46,494 nucleotides of DNA from Novosphingobium naphthalenivorans NBRC 102051 (GCF_001590985.1 NZ_BCTX01000039.1:1-46494); one strand, 5' to 3'. Positions 15,667-30,224 are shown, counted from the stretch's first letter. Numbers and translations are program-made. The notes: a model not told the origin generated them from the letters alone.

Positions 15667-15931
15667 GCCGTTTCGCTCGGCGCTTCGAGCAAGGCGGGTC
15701 CATGCGCGGGGACACGCCCGGGAAGGAAGCGGTCCGGGTATCCATCTGACGCATCAGGCTGCAGGCCGCATTGAGCCCTTTCCCAAGGGATTCCGTGCAT
15801 GCCGGCGGCCTTTTGGTGTTTCCGGTGATCCGCTTTCGAGCGGAAGTATCGTCCTCGCGAAGACGAATTTTTTTCGGACCGTTCGATCGCGAATCGGTCC
15901 CTATTGAGAAGCGAAGAGGCAACAGACCCAC
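15667..15931 (+). promoter_or_regulatory. Long structured leader of rpoB
   Basis: About 260 bases of untranslated leader contain several hairpins: CCCTT/AAGGG around TCCC (15776-15789), CCGCT-TTCG-AGCGG with a UUCG-type tetraloop (15830-15843), TCGTC/GACGA followed by seven T (15849-15874), and GGACCG/CGGTCC (15875-15900). The third resembles an intrinsic terminator. The layout suggests attenuation or processing upstream of rpoBC, but no experiment supports this. Confidence 0.45.
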
Positions 15932-18900
15932 ATGGCGACCAAGCCCCTCGACACGACTGGCCGCACGGCCAAGAAGCGTATCCGCAAGATTTTCGGCGAC
16001 ATCCACGAAGTCGTCCAGATGCCCAACCTCATCGAGGTCCAGCGCGAAAGCTACGAGCAGTTCCTGCGCTCCGATCCCTCGGTGGGCTATGTCTCGGGCC
16101 TCGAAAAGACGCTGCGCTCGGTGTTCCCGATCCGCGACTTCGCCGGCACCAGCGAACTGGACTTCGTCCACTACGAGCTGGAAGACCCGAAGTACGACGT
16201 GACCGAATGCCGCCAGCGCGGCATCACGTACGCAGCCCCGATGAAGGTCACGCTGCGCCTGATCGTGTTCGAGGTGGACGCCGAGACCGAGACCCGCTCG
16301 GTCCTCGATATCAAGGAGCAGGACGTTTACATGGGCGACATGCCGCTCATGACCGAGAACGGCACCTTCTTCATCAACGGCACCGAGCGCGTGATCGTCT
16401 CGCAGATGCACCGTTCGCCGGGCGTGCTGTTCGACCATGACCGTGGCAAGACCCACTCCTCGGGCAAGTTCCTCTTCGCCGCCCGCGTGATTCCGTACCG
16501 CGGCTCCTGGCTGGACTTCGAGTTCGACGCCAAGGACATCGTCAACGTGCGTATCGACCGCAAGCGCAAGCTGCCGGTCACCTCGCTGCTTTATGCTCTC
16601 GGCCTCGATAGCGAGCAGATCCTCGACTACTTCTACGAGACCGTGACCTGGCAGCGCGGCGAAGGCGGCTGGCGCCTGCCTTACGTTCCGGAAGCCTGGC
16701 GCGGCGCGAAGCCGGCTTTCGACATCGTCGATGCCAAGTCGGGCGAAGTCGTGTTCGGCGCCGGCCACAAGATCAGCCCCCGCGCCGCCAACAAGGCGCA
16801 GAAGGACGGCCTTGAGGAACTCCTCATCCCGACCGAGGAAATCTTCGGCCGCTATTCGGCCCGCGACCTGATCGACGAATCGACCGGCCGCATCTGGATC
16901 GAAGCCGGCGACGAAGTGACGCCGGAAAACCTGGAAGCGCTCGACGCTGCCGGGATCGACCAGCTCGACCTGCTCGACATCGACGACATCAACACCGGCC
17001 CGTGGATCCGCAACACCATGAAGGCCGACAAGGCCGAGAACCGCGAGATGGGCCTTGAGTCGATCTACAAGGTCATGCGCCCGGGCGAACCGCCGACGAA
17101 GGAAACCGCCGAAGCCCTGTTCGACGGCCTGTTCTTCGACGCCGACCGCTACGACCTTTCGGCCGTCGGCCGCGTCAAGCTGAACATGCGTCTGGGCCTC
17201 GATGCCGAGGACACCGTCACCACCCTGCGCGTCGAGGACATCCTCGCCGTGGTCAAGGAACTGGTGAACCTCAAGGACGGCAAGGGCGAGATCGACGACA
17301 TCGACAATCTCGGCAACCGCCGCGTCCGTTCGGTGGGCGAGCTGCTGGAAAACCAGTACCGCGTCGGCCTGCTGCGCATGGAGCGCGCCGTCAAGGAACG
17401 CATGAGCTCGGTCGACGTCTCGACCGTGATGCCGAACGACCTCATCAACGCCAAGCCCGCCGTGGCCGCCGTTCGCGAGTTCTTCGGCTCCTCGCAGCTC
17501 TCGCAGTTCATGGACCAGACCAACCCGCTCTCGGAAGTCACCCACAAGCGCCGCGTTTCGGCGCTTGGGCCGGGCGGTCTCACCCGTGAGCGCGCCGGCT
17601 TCGAAGTCCGCGACGTTCACCCGACCCACTATGGCCGCATCTGCCCGATTGAAACGCCGGAAGGCCCGAACATCGGTCTGATCAACTCGCTCTCCACCTT
17701 CGCCCGCGTCAACAAGTACGGCTTCATCGAGACCCCGTACCGCAAGGTGATCGACGGCAAGGTGACCGGCGAGGTGATCTACCTCTCGGCCATGGAAGAG
17801 CAGAAGCACACCGTCGCGCAGGCTTCGGCCGAACTCGACAGCGACGGCAAGTTCGTCGAGGATCTCATCTCGGCCCGCCAGAACGGCGAATTCGTGATGA
17901 GCCCGTCTGACCAGATCACGCTGATGGACGTTTCGCCCAAGCAGCTCGTCTCGGTCGCCGCCTCGCTCATTCCGTTCCTGGAAAACGACGACGCCAACCG
18001 CGCTCTCATGGGCTCGAACATGCAGCGTCAGGCGGTGCCGCTGGTCAAGGCCGACGCTCCGCTGGTCGGCACCGGCATGGAAGAGACCGTGGCCCGCGAT
18101 TCGGGCGCCGCGATCTCGGCGCTGCGCGATGGCGTGGTCGACCAGGTCGACGCCACCCGTATCGTCATCCGCGCCTCGGGCGACATCGAGCCGGGCCGTT
18201 CGGGCGTCGACATCTACCGTCTGCAGAAGTTCGAGCGTTCGAACCAGTCGACCTGCATCAACCAGCGTCCGCTGGTGAAGGTGGGCGACCTGATCCGCAA
18301 GGGCGACACCATCGCCGACGGCCCGTCGACCGAACTCGGCGAACTGGCGCTGGGCCGCAACGTGCTCGTCGCGTTCATGCCCTGGAACGGCTACAACTAC
18401 GAGGACTCCATCCTCATCTCCGAGCGGATCGTGAAGGACGACGTCTTCACCTCGATCCACATCGACGAGTTCGAGGTCATGGCCCGCGACACCAAGCTGG
18501 GTCCGGAAGACATCACCCGCGACATCCCCAACGTCGGCGAGGAAGCCCTGCGCAACCTCGACGAGGCGGGCATCGTCTATGTCGGCGCCGAAGTGCACCC
18601 GGGTGACATCCTCGTCGGCAAGATCACGCCGAAGGGCGAAAGCCCGATGACGCCGGAAGAAAAGCTGCTGCGCGCCATCTTCGGCGAAAAGGCCAGCGAC
18701 GTGCGCGACACTTCGCTCCGCCTGCCCCCGGGCGTTGCCGGCACCATCGTCGACGTGCGCGTGTTCAACCGCCACGGTATCGAGATCGACGACCGTACCC
18801 GCGCGATCCAGAACGAGGAAATCGAACGCCTCGCCAAGGACCGTGAGGACGAACGCGCGATCCTCAACCGCGCGACCTACAACCGCCTGGCTGAAATGCT

Positions 18901-20092
18901 GCTCGGCCAGGTCGCCGCTTCCGCTCCCAAGGGCGTGAAGAAGGGCATCGAGATCACCGAAGAGATCCTCGCCGAAGTCGAGAAGCACGAATGGTGGAAG
19001 TTCGCCGTCGCGGACGACCACATGCAGGGCCAGCTCGAAGCGGTGAAGTCGCAGTATGACCTCACCGTCAAGGCGATCCAGGAGAAGTTCGAGGACCGCA
19101 AGGAAAAGCTGGAGCGCGGCGACGAGCTGGCACCCGGCGTGCTCAAGATGGTCAAGGTCTTCGTCGCGGTGAAGCGCAAGCTGCAGCCGGGCGACAAGAT
19201 GGCCGGCCGTCACGGCAACAAGGGTATCATCAGCCGCATCCTGCCGCAGGAAGACATGCCGTTCCTCGCGGACGGCACGCCGGTCGACTTCGTGCTCAAC
19301 CCGCTGGGCGTGCCTTCGCGCATGAACGTCGGGCAGATCTTCGAAACCCACCTGGGCTGGGCCGCGCGCGGCCTGGGCCAGAAGGTGGCCGATGCGCTCG
19401 ATGCGTGGCGCGCCGCCAATCCCGATCCGGTCGCGGGCCAGCCGCCCGAAGCCGTCCGGGAAGTGCTGCAGGAAATCTACGGCGAGAACTACGCCGACGA
19501 TATCGCTGCCCGCACCCCCGAGCAGATCGTCGAACTGGCCCAGAACGTGCGCAAGGGCGTGCCGATGGGCACCCCGGTGTTCGACGGTGCGGTGGAAGCC
19601 GACGTTTCGGCCATGCTGCGTCTCGCCGGGCTCGACGAATCGGGCCAGGTGGACCTCTTCGACGGCCGCACCGGCGACCGCTTCGACCGCAAGGTGACGG
19701 TCGGCTACAAGTACGTGCTCAAGCTGCACCACCTTGTCGACGACAAGATCCACGCGCGTTCGATCGGCCCCTACAGCCTCGTCACCCAGCAGCCGCTGGG
19801 CGGTAAGGCGCAGTTCGGCGGCCAGCGCTTCGGTGAAATGGAGGTCTGGGCGCTCCAGGCCTACGGCGCGGCGTACACCTTGCAGGAAATGCTGACGGTG
19901 AAGTCGGACGACGTGGTCGGCCGCACCAAGGTCTACGAAGCGATCGTCAAGGGCGACGACACCTTCGAGGCCGGCATTCCGGAGAGCTTCAACGTTCTCG
20001 TCAAGGAAATGCGCTCGCTGGGCCTCAACGTCGAGCTCAAGAGCCTCGACGACGACGAGGACGGCGACATGCTGCCCGAGGCTGCGGAGTAA
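15932..20092 (+). CDS. rpoB: DNA-directed RNA polymerase subunit beta
   Basis: A 1386-residue beta subunit of core RNA polymerase. The rifampicin-pocket region near residues 515-550 reads [23 protein letters not shown] followed by VSALGPGG, with the usual Asp, His and Ser residues, so no common resistance substitution is present. Also visible are [21 protein letters not shown], the [12 protein letters not shown] and [12 protein letters not shown] catalytic-region motifs, and the C-terminal [22 protein letters not shown]. Length is normal for alphaproteobacteria. It has its own promoter and leader, unlike the frequent rplJL-rpoBC arrangement, and is 79 bases from rpoC. Confidence 0.99.
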   Translation: MATKPLDTTGRTAKKRIRKIFGDIHEVVQMPNLIEVQRESYEQFLRSDPSVGYVSGLEKTLRSVFPIRDFAGTSELDFVHYELEDPKYDVTECRQRGITYAAPMKVTLRLIVFEVDAETETRSVLDIKEQDVYMGDMPLMTENGTFFINGTERVIVSQMHRSPGVLFDHDRGKTHSSGKFLFAARVIPYRGSWLDFEFDAKDIVNVRIDRKRKLPVTSLLYALGLDSEQILDYFYETVTWQRGEGGWRLPYVPEAWRGAKPAFDIVDAKSGEVVFGAGHKISPRAANKAQKDGLEELLIPTEEIFGRYSARDLIDESTGRIWIEAGDEVTPENLEALDAAGIDQLDLLDIDDINTGPWIRNTMKADKAENREMGLESIYKVMRPGEPPTKETAEALFDGLFFDADRYDLSAVGRVKLNMRLGLDAEDTVTTLRVEDILAVVKELVNLKDGKGEIDDIDNLGNRRVRSVGELLENQYRVGLLRMERAVKERMSSVDVSTVMPNDLINAKPAVAAVREFFGSSQLSQFMDQTNPLSEVTHKRRVSALGPGGLTRERAGFEVRDVHPTHYGRICPIETPEGPNIGLINSLSTFARVNKYGFIETPYRKVIDGKVTGEVIYLSAMEEQKHTVAQASAELDSDGKFVEDLISARQNGEFVMSPSDQITLMDVSPKQLVSVAASLIPFLENDDANRALMGSNMQRQAVPLVKADAPLVGTGMEETVARDSGAAISALRDGVVDQVDATRIVIRASGDIEPGRSGVDIYRLQKFERSNQSTCINQRPLVKVGDLIRKGDTIADGPSTELGELALGRNVLVAFMPWNGYNYEDSILISERIVKDDVFTSIHIDEFEVMARDTKLGPEDITRDIPNVGEEALRNLDEAGIVYVGAEVHPGDILVGKITPKGESPMTPEEKLLRAIFGEKASDVRDTSLRLPPGVAGTIVDVRVFNRHGIEIDDRTRAIQNEEIERLAKDREDERAILNRATYNRLAEMLLGQVAASAPKGVKKGIEITEEILAEVEKHEWWKFAVADDHMQGQLEAVKSQYDLTVKAIQEKFEDRKEKLERGDELAPGVLKMVKVFVAVKRKLQPGDKMAGRHGNKGIISRILPQEDMPFLADGTPVDFVLNPLGVPSRMNVGQIFETHLGWAARGLGQKVADALDAWRAANPDPVAGQPPEAVREVLQEIYGENYADDIAARTPEQIVELAQNVRKGVPMGTPVFDGAVEADVSAMLRLAGLDESGQVDLFDGRTGDRFDRKVTVGYKYVLKLHHLVDDKIHARSIGPYSLVTQQPLGGKAQFGGQRFGEMEVWALQAYGAAYTLQEMLTVKSDDVVGRTKVYEAIVKGDDTFEAGIPESFNVLVKEMRSLGLNVELKSLDDDEDGDMLPEAAE

Positions 20093-20101
20093 CAGGGAAC
20101 C

Positions 20102-20126
20102 GGGCGGCTTCCAGAGTGAGCCGCCC
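20102..20126 (+). promoter_or_regulatory. Hairpin in the rpoB-rpoC intergenic gap
   Basis: GGGCGGCT (20102-20109) pairs perfectly with AGCCGCCC (20119-20126) around a 9-base loop, followed by TCCCTTTCC. It could be a weak attenuator, an RNA-processing site or a translational spacer. The pyrimidine tract is not a proper T run. Confidence 0.4.
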
Positions 20127-20171
20127 TCCCTTTCCGCTCCGACGAATTCACCCTTCAATGGGAATTGAACT

Positions 20172-24458
<4,287 letters not shown>

Positions 24459-24489
24459 GACCGGCTTTCGATCTCCGAAACGAAACGGG

Positions 24490-24522
24490 AAGCCCCGCCG
24501 GTCCGATCCGGCGGGGCTTTTT
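24490..24522 (+). terminator. Intrinsic terminator of rpoBC
   Basis: GCCCCGCCGG (24492-24501) pairs perfectly with CCGGCGGGGC (24508-24517) around a 6-base loop, followed by TTTTT. It lies 31 bases after the rpoC stop. Confidence 0.93.
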
Positions 24523-24620
24523 GTATGCACAAGAATGGCTTACGGCAGGACATGGTTACTCGCTGGTAACGTTCTCCGGTCTATGAACCGCTGTCCTCAC
24601 GGGGGTTCAAGCTGGCGAAG

Positions 24621-26825
24621 ATGGCCTGGAATTTCGCGCGCACTGCCAAGAAAAATGCCTTGCGCGGCAACACCGAGTTTGCCGCGCAATCCGCCATGTC
24701 GTCCGCACAGGCCCAGGCCTTCTGCCGGGTCGTGGAAAATCTCGATGCCATCGGCTTCTGGTCCACCGATGCGGAAGGGGCCATTGTCCACCTGTCCGGC
24801 AAGGCGATGACGCGGCTACCCGATCCGGCGGCTGCATTCGGGCAGCAATTGACCGGCCTGTTCACCGAACTCGACGACGCCGGCGAGAACGGGCGCAGCC
24901 TGCGCTTCGCGCTCTCGCGGCGTTCGCGGTTCGAGCGGCTGGCCGTTTGCACCGGTGACGACGAGAACCGCCGCTGGTGGCTGCTATCGGGCGAAGCGCA
25001 ATTCGATCATGCGCAGCACTTCACCGGATTCTCGGGCATCTGCGCCGAAATCACCGACGATCGCCGCATTGCCGAGGAAAACGCCAAGGCGGCAATGCAC
25101 GATCCGCTGACCGGCCTGCTCAATCGCCGCCAGATGGCGCGCAAGCTCGAACGCACGCTGAGTTCCTACAAGGGCACGAAGCGCCCCTGCGCGACCCTGC
25201 TGATCGACCTCGACCGCTTCAAGCAGGTCAACGATACCCTGGGGCACTCGGCGGGCGATGCGCTGCTCAAGCAGGTCTCGGAACGCCTGCTGACGATCCT
25301 GAAGGATCCCGAAAAGGTCTGCCGCCTCGGCGGCGACGAGTTCCAGGTGCTGCTCCCCGACGTCGAGGACCGGGGCGATCTCGGCGATCTGGCGGAACGG
25401 ATCATCGGCATGATCTCTCAGCCCTATTCGATCGAGGGCAGCCGCTGCATCATCGGCGCGTCGGTCGGCATCGCGATCAGCCCGTTCGACGGCATCGAAA
25501 CCGACGAACTGGTGCGCAATGCCGATCTCGCGCTCTATGCCGCCAAGCATGGCGGACGCGGTGCCTTCCGTTTCTTCTCGCGCGAGCTGCTGACGGCGGC
25601 GGAAGAACGGCGGCAGCTTGAGGAGGACCTCCACGACGCGCTGACCCGCGGCGAGTTCGAGCTCCACTATCAGCCCATCGTCCATTGCGACACCAACACC
25701 GTGTCCGGGGCCGAGGCGCTGATCCGCTGGAACCACCCGGACAAGGGCATGATCAGCCCGGCGCTGTTCATTCCCATCGCCGAGGAATCGGCCCTGATCC
25801 GGCGTATTGGCGACTGGGCCTTGCGCACCGCCTGCATGGAAGCGGCGCAATGGCCCCGCCCCTTGCGCGTGGCCGTGAACATTTCCCCCACCCACTTCAG
25901 CGATCCCGGCTTTCCGGCCTCGGTGACTCATGCCCTGGCGGCTTCCGGCCTCGAACCCGAACGGCTCGAACTGGAGATTACCGAAGGCGTGTTCCTGACC
26001 CAGGGCACCGAAGCCGATGCGCGCTTCAAGACGCTCAAGACGCTGGGCGTGCGCCTGTCGCTCGACGATTTCGGCACCGGCTACTCCTCGCTCGGCTATC
26101 TCAAGACTGCGCCCTTCGACAAGATCAAGATCGACCAGAGCTTCGTGCGCGGCGCGACCGAAGAGGGATCGCGCAACCGGGCGATCATCGCCGCAATCGT
26201 CGCACTCGCCGAAGCGCTCGACATGGAAACCACGGCCGAGGGCATCGAAACCCACGATCAGCTCGACCTGATGCGCGAACTCGGCGTCGGCCTGATACAG
26301 GGCTATATCTATTCGCGTCCGCTCGTCGGCACCGAATTCCTCAAAGGCGCGCAACAGGAATCCGGCTGGGGCATCGAGCCCGAGGGCCCAGCCCGGCAGC
26401 GGCATGACCGCATTTCGCTGTTCCGATGGATCGGCGCCATCCACGAGGATTTCTATTATCCCGTCGTCCTGCGCAACCTCTCGACCACGGGCGCGCTGAT
26501 CGAGGGGCTGGAGGACGTGCCGCTGGGCACGCGCTTCGTGATCTACTTCGGCGAGGGCCAGCTCGAAGTCGCAACCGTCCGCCGCGCCATGAACGAACAG
26601 CTCGGCCTCGAATTCGACAAGACGCTGGTCAACGACGGGACGGGCGCCCTGTGCACCCGCACCCGCATCTCGCCCTACGACCTCATCAGCGCAGGCCTGC
26701 CGGCCGACTTCGAAGCGAGCACCATCCGCACGCCGATCGGCCCGCGCGACGGCAAGATCAGCGTTCCGGCCTTCACGTCGACGATCGGGCGCAAGGCGAT
26801 CTGGGGCACGCAGAATTCGCAATGA
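24621..26825 (+). CDS. PAS-GGDEF-EAL-PilZ c-di-GMP protein
   Basis: A 734-residue cytoplasmic protein combining c-di-GMP synthesis, breakdown and binding modules. A PAS-like sensor (about 33-150, ending in CAEITDDRRIAEENAKAAMHD) precedes an intact GGDEF at 237-241 (DLDRFKQVNDTLGHS upstream, no RxxD I-site) and an EAL domain with E365-A366-L367, DDFGTGYSS (482-490) and AEGIET. The C terminus (about 594-670) looks like a PilZ domain: an arginine-rich entry (R592, R594, R597) and NxSxxG (N619, S621, G624). It has no signal or membrane span. It follows the rpoBC terminator and is probably independently transcribed. Net activity cannot be predicted. Confidence 0.92.
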   Translation: MAWNFARTAKKNALRGNTEFAAQSAMSSAQAQAFCRVVENLDAIGFWSTDAEGAIVHLSGKAMTRLPDPAAAFGQQLTGLFTELDDAGENGRSLRFALSRRSRFERLAVCTGDDENRRWWLLSGEAQFDHAQHFTGFSGICAEITDDRRIAEENAKAAMHDPLTGLLNRRQMARKLERTLSSYKGTKRPCATLLIDLDRFKQVNDTLGHSAGDALLKQVSERLLTILKDPEKVCRLGGDEFQVLLPDVEDRGDLGDLAERIIGMISQPYSIEGSRCIIGASVGIAISPFDGIETDELVRNADLALYAAKHGGRGAFRFFSRELLTAAEERRQLEEDLHDALTRGEFELHYQPIVHCDTNTVSGAEALIRWNHPDKGMISPALFIPIAEESALIRRIGDWALRTACMEAAQWPRPLRVAVNISPTHFSDPGFPASVTHALAASGLEPERLELEITEGVFLTQGTEADARFKTLKTLGVRLSLDDFGTGYSSLGYLKTAPFDKIKIDQSFVRGATEEGSRNRAIIAAIVALAEALDMETTAEGIETHDQLDLMRELGVGLIQGYIYSRPLVGTEFLKGAQQESGWGIEPEGPARQRHDRISLFRWIGAIHEDFYYPVVLRNLSTTGALIEGLEDVPLGTRFVIYFGEGQLEVATVRRAMNEQLGLEFDKTLVNDGTGALCTRTRISPYDLISAGLPADFEASTIRTPIGPRDGKISVPAFTSTIGRKAIWGTQNSQ

Positions 26826-26951
26826 GTCCGCCTGCACACCAGCATGGGACTCGATCGCCGGCGGACAGGGATCGACGAGCGTCATGGGCTTTTGCCGCCA
26901 GTGCGCCTATCTGCGCCCTACCCCCCACTCCCCCGCAAGGTCCGGACCGCC

Positions 26952-27077
26952 ATGATCGCCCCTGAATCGAAAGCGCCCCCGTCGAAAGTCACGCAGGCCG
27001 CCCTGGCCTCGGTCATCGGCATGGGGGCTTTCGTGATCTGGTCCAGCCTTGCGGGACTTGCCGGCTGCTTCGCCTGA
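26952..27077 (+). CDS. Small single-span membrane protein
   Basis: A 41-residue candidate: a polar N terminus (MIAPESKAPPSKVTQ), then one hydrophobic helix (AALASVIGMGAFVIWSSLAG) and a short GCFA end. AAGG lies 11 bases before the ATG, so the ribosome site is weak. It lies in the gap between the c-di-GMP protein and the convergent retropepsin gene. No family was recognised, and it may be a chance frame. Confidence 0.35.
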   Translation: MIAPESKAPPSKVTQAALASVIGMGAFVIWSSLAGLAGCFA

Positions 27078-27111
27078 ACCGGCGTCAGGCATCAGCTTTC
27101 GCCGCCCCGGG

Positions 27112-27639
27112 TCATCCGCCTAAAGTCATCCGATCACCGTCGATCCGCACGCTGGGTATGCGGGCGAGGAACGACTGACCGAGCAGCGAGACTTCCAGTC
27201 CCTCGGGAACGATCACCGCGCCCACGCCGCGCGCGCCAAAAGCCCCGAGTTCGACATGCTCCAGCCGGACCGGCACACCGTAAACAGTACCGCTGGCGCC
27301 GCGGCCCACCGGGCGCAGCTCCGACGGATCCCAGCGCAGGCCGATGGCTTCGGCATCGGCGCCGGTGAGCGCAATCATCGAGGCGCCGGTATCGACGAGG
27401 AACCGGGTCGAATGGGCATCGACATCGGCCCGCGCATAGAAATGCCCGTCGCTCTGGCGCGTGAGGACGGTGTCGTCCGGAAACACCGCCGCAGCGTGGC
27501 TGTCCACCGCTTCGCGGTTCCCGACGCCGCCTGACGCCTTCGCTTCCGGTACGCGCGCGGCCTGCGGGGACACTGCAAGGTCCGGAGCGAACCAGCCGAT
27601 GCCAGCCGCAACACCGATCAGCAGGATGAGAGGGCCCAT
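27112..27639 (-). CDS. Membrane-anchored retropepsin-like aspartic protease
   Basis: About 175 residues (177 if the ATG at 27645 is used). An N-terminal hydrophobic anchor (PLILLIGVAAGIGWFA) is followed by a periplasmic domain with a single aspartic protease signature, VDTGAS (residues 84-89 of the longer form), and the flap and second-half pattern VRLEHVELGAFGARGVGAVIV then LLGQSFL, as in TIGR02281/clan AA proteins. Such proteins dimerise to form one active site. Physiological substrates are unknown. Both candidate start codons lie within a perfect 20-base palindrome (27632-27651), which may influence translation. Confidence 0.88.
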   Translation of the reverse strand: MGPLILLIGVAAGIGWFAPDLAVSPQAARVPEAKASGGVGNREAVDSHAAAVFPDDTVLTRQSDGHFYARADVDAHSTRFLVDTGASMIALTGADAEAIGLRWDPSELRPVGRGASGTVYGVPVRLEHVELGAFGARGVGAVIVPEGLEVSLLGQSFLARIPSVRIDGDRMTLGG

Positions 27640-27651
27640 GCGCATGGGCCC
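27632..27651 (-). promoter_or_regulatory. Perfect 20-base palindrome over the retropepsin start codons
   Basis: GGGCCCATGC is followed immediately by its reverse complement. Both candidate ATG codons (27645 and 27639) fall inside it. In RNA a GGGCCCA stem could hide the start region, or on DNA it could be a protein-binding site. Confidence 0.5.
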
Positions 27652-27692
27652 ATTCTAGACGGCAAAGGCTTCGGCCCGGTTAAGGCCGCCGC

Positions 27693-28820
27693 CTATTCCG
27701 CAGCGACGGTCTGTGCCGCCTCCGCCGCCTCGATCTCGGCCGCCTTGGCTTCGACCAGCGAGACAATGTGGTCGAGCATGTCCTCGCTCTGCACGTGGTG
27801 GTCGGTCACGCCCGAGAGATAGACCATGTGCTTGCCGTTGCCGCCGCCGGTCACGCCGATGTCGGTCTCGCGCGCTTCGCCCGGGCCATTGACGACGCAG
27901 CCGAGCACCGAGAGCGAGAGCGGGGTCTTGATGTGCTGCAGGCGCGCTTCCAGCGCCTCTACCGTACGGATCACGTCGAAGCCCTGGCGCGCGCAGGACG
28001 GGCACGAGACGACGCGCACGCCGCGCGTGCGCAGGCCCAGCGCTTTCAGGATCTCGAAGCCGACGCGCACTTCCTCTTCGGGCTCGGCCGAGAGCGAGAC
28101 GCGCAAGGTGTCGCCGATACCGGCCCAGAGCAAGTTGCCGATGCCGATCGCGGATTTCACCGTGCCGCCAATCAGCCCGCCCGCCTCGGTGATGCCGAGG
28201 TGCAGCGGGCAGTCCACCGCATCGGCCAGGCCCTGATAGGCCGCGACCGCAAGGAACACGTCGCTGGCCTTCACGGCCACCTTGTATTCGTGGAAATCGT
28301 GGTCCTGCAGCAGCTTGATGTGATCGAGCGCCGATTCGACCAGCGCTTCCGGACAGGGCTCGCCGTACTTTTCGAGCAAGTCCTTCTCAAGGCTTCCCGC
28401 GTTCACGCCGATGCGGATCGCGCAGCCATTGGCCTTGGCCGCGCGCACCACTTCGGCGACGCGCTCGCTGGAGCCGATATTGCCGGGATTGATACGCAGG
28501 CAGGCCGCGCCCGCGTCCGCCGCTTCGAGCGCGCGCTTGTAGTGGAAATGGATGTCGGCAATCAGCGGCACTTGCGCGGCGCGCGCGATCTCGCGGAACG
28601 CCGTGGTGCTTTCCACATCGGGGCAGGAAACGCGGATCAGGTCCGCCCCGGCATCCTCGCAGCGGCGGATCTGGTCGATCGTCGCCTTCGCGTCGGACGT
28701 GGGGGTATTGGTCATGGTCTGCACCGTGATCGGGGCATCGCCGCCGACGGGCACGCTGCCGACCATGATCTGCCGGCTCTTGCGGCGCTCGATATCGCGC
28801 CAGGGTCTGATCGAGGACAT
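27693..28820 (-). CDS. ispG: 4-hydroxy-3-methylbut-2-enyl diphosphate synthase (flavodoxin)
   Basis: A 375-residue iron-sulfur enzyme of the MEP isoprenoid pathway that converts MEcPP to HMBPP. It has the TIM-barrel N-terminal part ([38 protein letters not shown]) and the [4Fe-4S] ligands C273 and C276 (SCPSCARQG), C308 (GCVVNGPGE) and E315, in agreement with the E. coli enzyme. The ATG at 28820 (MSSIRPWRD) matches the usual N terminus, and a longer frame continues upstream without homology. The Ala/Glu-rich C-terminal tail is unremarkable. It is divergent from the CorA-like transporter gene. Confidence 0.97.
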   Translation of the reverse strand: MSSIRPWRDIERRKSRQIMVGSVPVGGDAPITVQTMTNTPTSDAKATIDQIRRCEDAGADLIRVSCPDVESTTAFREIARAAQVPLIADIHFHYKRALEAADAGAACLRINPGNIGSSERVAEVVRAAKANGCAIRIGVNAGSLEKDLLEKYGEPCPEALVESALDHIKLLQDHDFHEYKVAVKASDVFLAVAAYQGLADAVDCPLHLGITEAGGLIGGTVKSAIGIGNLLWAGIGDTLRVSLSAEPEEEVRVGFEILKALGLRTRGVRVVSCPSCARQGFDVIRTVEALEARLQHIKTPLSLSVLGCVVNGPGEARETDIGVTGGGNGKHMVYLSGVTDHHVQSEDMLDHIVSLVEAKAAEIEAAEAAQTVAAE

Positions 28821-28911
28821 GGCGCCCCTATAGGCGCTTGGCGTGACCGTTTGAAGCCGGTTTACACCTGCTCTTTTGCACCCGCCCTTTTTCATTGGCA
28901 GGATTTCGGGC

Positions 28912-29934
28912 ATGCAGACATGCATGAACACCGAAGTGCTGACAGACGAGAGCGATGAGGCGCTGCCGCTGCTGTTCGGCCGCGTGCTGGATGGCGAAGG
29001 CGGCGGCCGGCCGATCAGCTGGGAAGACGTGCAGCACTGGCGGCCCGGACGGGAAGGCGAAGTGCTCTGGGTGCATCTCCTGCGCACCCACGAAGGCGTC
29101 CAGCAATGGCTGCAGGATTGCCTGGAAATTCCCGAGCCCACCGCCGAACTGCTGACCAGCGACGCCACTCGCCCGCGCGCCTTCCGCGACGGGGATACGC
29201 TCGTCGCCACCCTGCGCGGCATCAACTTCAACCCCGGCGCCGAACCGGAAGACATGCTCTCGATGCAGCTGTGGAGCGACGGCAGGCGCATCGTCACCTT
29301 GCGCCGGATGCCGCTGCAAACCCCGCGCATGGCCTGCAACGAAGTCGACGCCGGGACCGGCCCGGTCGATGTCGGCTCGCTCATCACCGCGCTTACCGAG
29401 CACCTGATCGACCGCATGAGCCATTCGATCATCGACATGAACGAGGCGATCGACGAGCTGGAAGAACGCGATCCCGATGCCGATACCGACGCCGTGCTCG
29501 GCAAGATCGCCACGATCCGCCGCAACTGCCTGGGCCTCAAACGTCACATGTCGCCGCAGCACGAAGCGCTTCTGGCGATCTGCAACAATGCCCCGGCCTG
29601 GTTCGAGGACCACGACCGGCGCGAGATCGCCGAGACCATCGACCGGCTGCGCCGCTATCTCGACGATCTCGACATCAGCAAGGAAAGCGCGCTGGTGCTG
29701 CAGGACGACATCCGCGCCCGCGCCGCCGCCAGCACCGAGCGCACGCAGAACATGCTGACGATCGTGGCAGGCATCTTCCTGCCGCTGAGCTTCATCACCG
29801 GCCTGCTCGGCATCAACGTGGGCGACATTCCGCTCACCAGCCCGGGCAGCCACGGGTTCTGGATCATCGTCGGCCTGTGCTTCGGGATCTTCGCGCTCGA
29901 ACTGATGATCGCCCGCAAGCTCAAGTGGTTTTGA
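28912..29934 (+). CDS. CorA/ZntB-type divalent metal transporter
   Basis: A 340-residue inner-membrane transporter of the CorA family. A large cytoplasmic domain with a long coiled helix ([21 protein letters not shown] to [14 protein letters not shown]) is followed by two membrane spans (about [20 protein letters not shown] and [19 protein letters not shown]), joined by GINVGDIPL. The GIN rather than GMN signature points to the ZntB subgroup (Zn2+ transport) more than the Mg2+-type CorA. The C terminus ends in a basic KLKWF. The ATG at 28912 has AGGA 8 bases upstream, so the longer frame from 28876 is rejected. Confidence 0.9.
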   Translation: MQTCMNTEVLTDESDEALPLLFGRVLDGEGGGRPISWEDVQHWRPGREGEVLWVHLLRTHEGVQQWLQDCLEIPEPTAELLTSDATRPRAFRDGDTLVATLRGINFNPGAEPEDMLSMQLWSDGRRIVTLRRMPLQTPRMACNEVDAGTGPVDVGSLITALTEHLIDRMSHSIIDMNEAIDELEERDPDADTDAVLGKIATIRRNCLGLKRHMSPQHEALLAICNNAPAWFEDHDRREIAETIDRLRRYLDDLDISKESALVLQDDIRARAAASTERTQNMLTIVAGIFLPLSFITGLLGINVGDIPLTSPGSHGFWIIVGLCFGIFALELMIARKLKWF

Positions 29935-30048
29935 TGCTTGCAGAGCGTTGCGGCTGATTGGCGAAGCAGCGCTGGATCATCCGGATTTCCATTCGGGCCA
30001 GGATGCCATCAGCCGTCCTGCGTTTCGATCAGAACGCCCGCCCTCTCC

Positions 30049-30143
30049 CTTCGTCATTGCGAACCCGAAGGGTGAAGCAATCCAGAGCGGTTTGCGCCCG
30101 CTCTGGATTGCCGCGTCGGCTTCGCCTCCTCGCAATGACGAAG
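30049..30143. repeat. Dispersed palindromic repeat, copy 1
   Basis: Outer arms CTTCGTCATTGCGA (30049-30062) and TCGCAATGACGAAG (30130-30143) flank inner arms GCAATCCAGAGCGG (30077-30090) and CCGCTCTGGATTGC (30098-30111). A second copy with the same design lies at 35097-35195. It sits between the transporter and hsp20 genes. Confidence 0.9.
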
Positions 30144-30224
30144 CGGGAAAGGAAGCGGGCATGAAAGACCCGCAGCCCGCCCGGTGCGCCCGCCATGGCA
30201 GGCTCCGGGCAGGCCGCCGGGAAA

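Noticed and set aside
17478..17580. Possible rifampicin-resistance changes in rpoB
   Set aside because: The region matches the sensitive consensus at the usual Asp, His and Ser positions.
28821..29540. N-terminal extension of ispG by about 240 residues
   Set aside because: The region lies opposite the transporter gene and shows no IspG homology; the ATG at 28820 gives the normal length.
28828..29853. A 341-residue minus-strand frame opposite the transporter
   Set aside because: Shadow frame; the plus strand has a ribosome site, spans and the family motif.
29106..29957. A second frame within the CorA/ZntB-like gene
   Set aside because: Arg/His-rich out-of-frame shadow of the transporter gene.
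30049..30143. CRISPR or tandem array
   Set aside because: Only a single palindromic unit occurs here; there are no regularly spaced repeats with spacers anywhere in the window.
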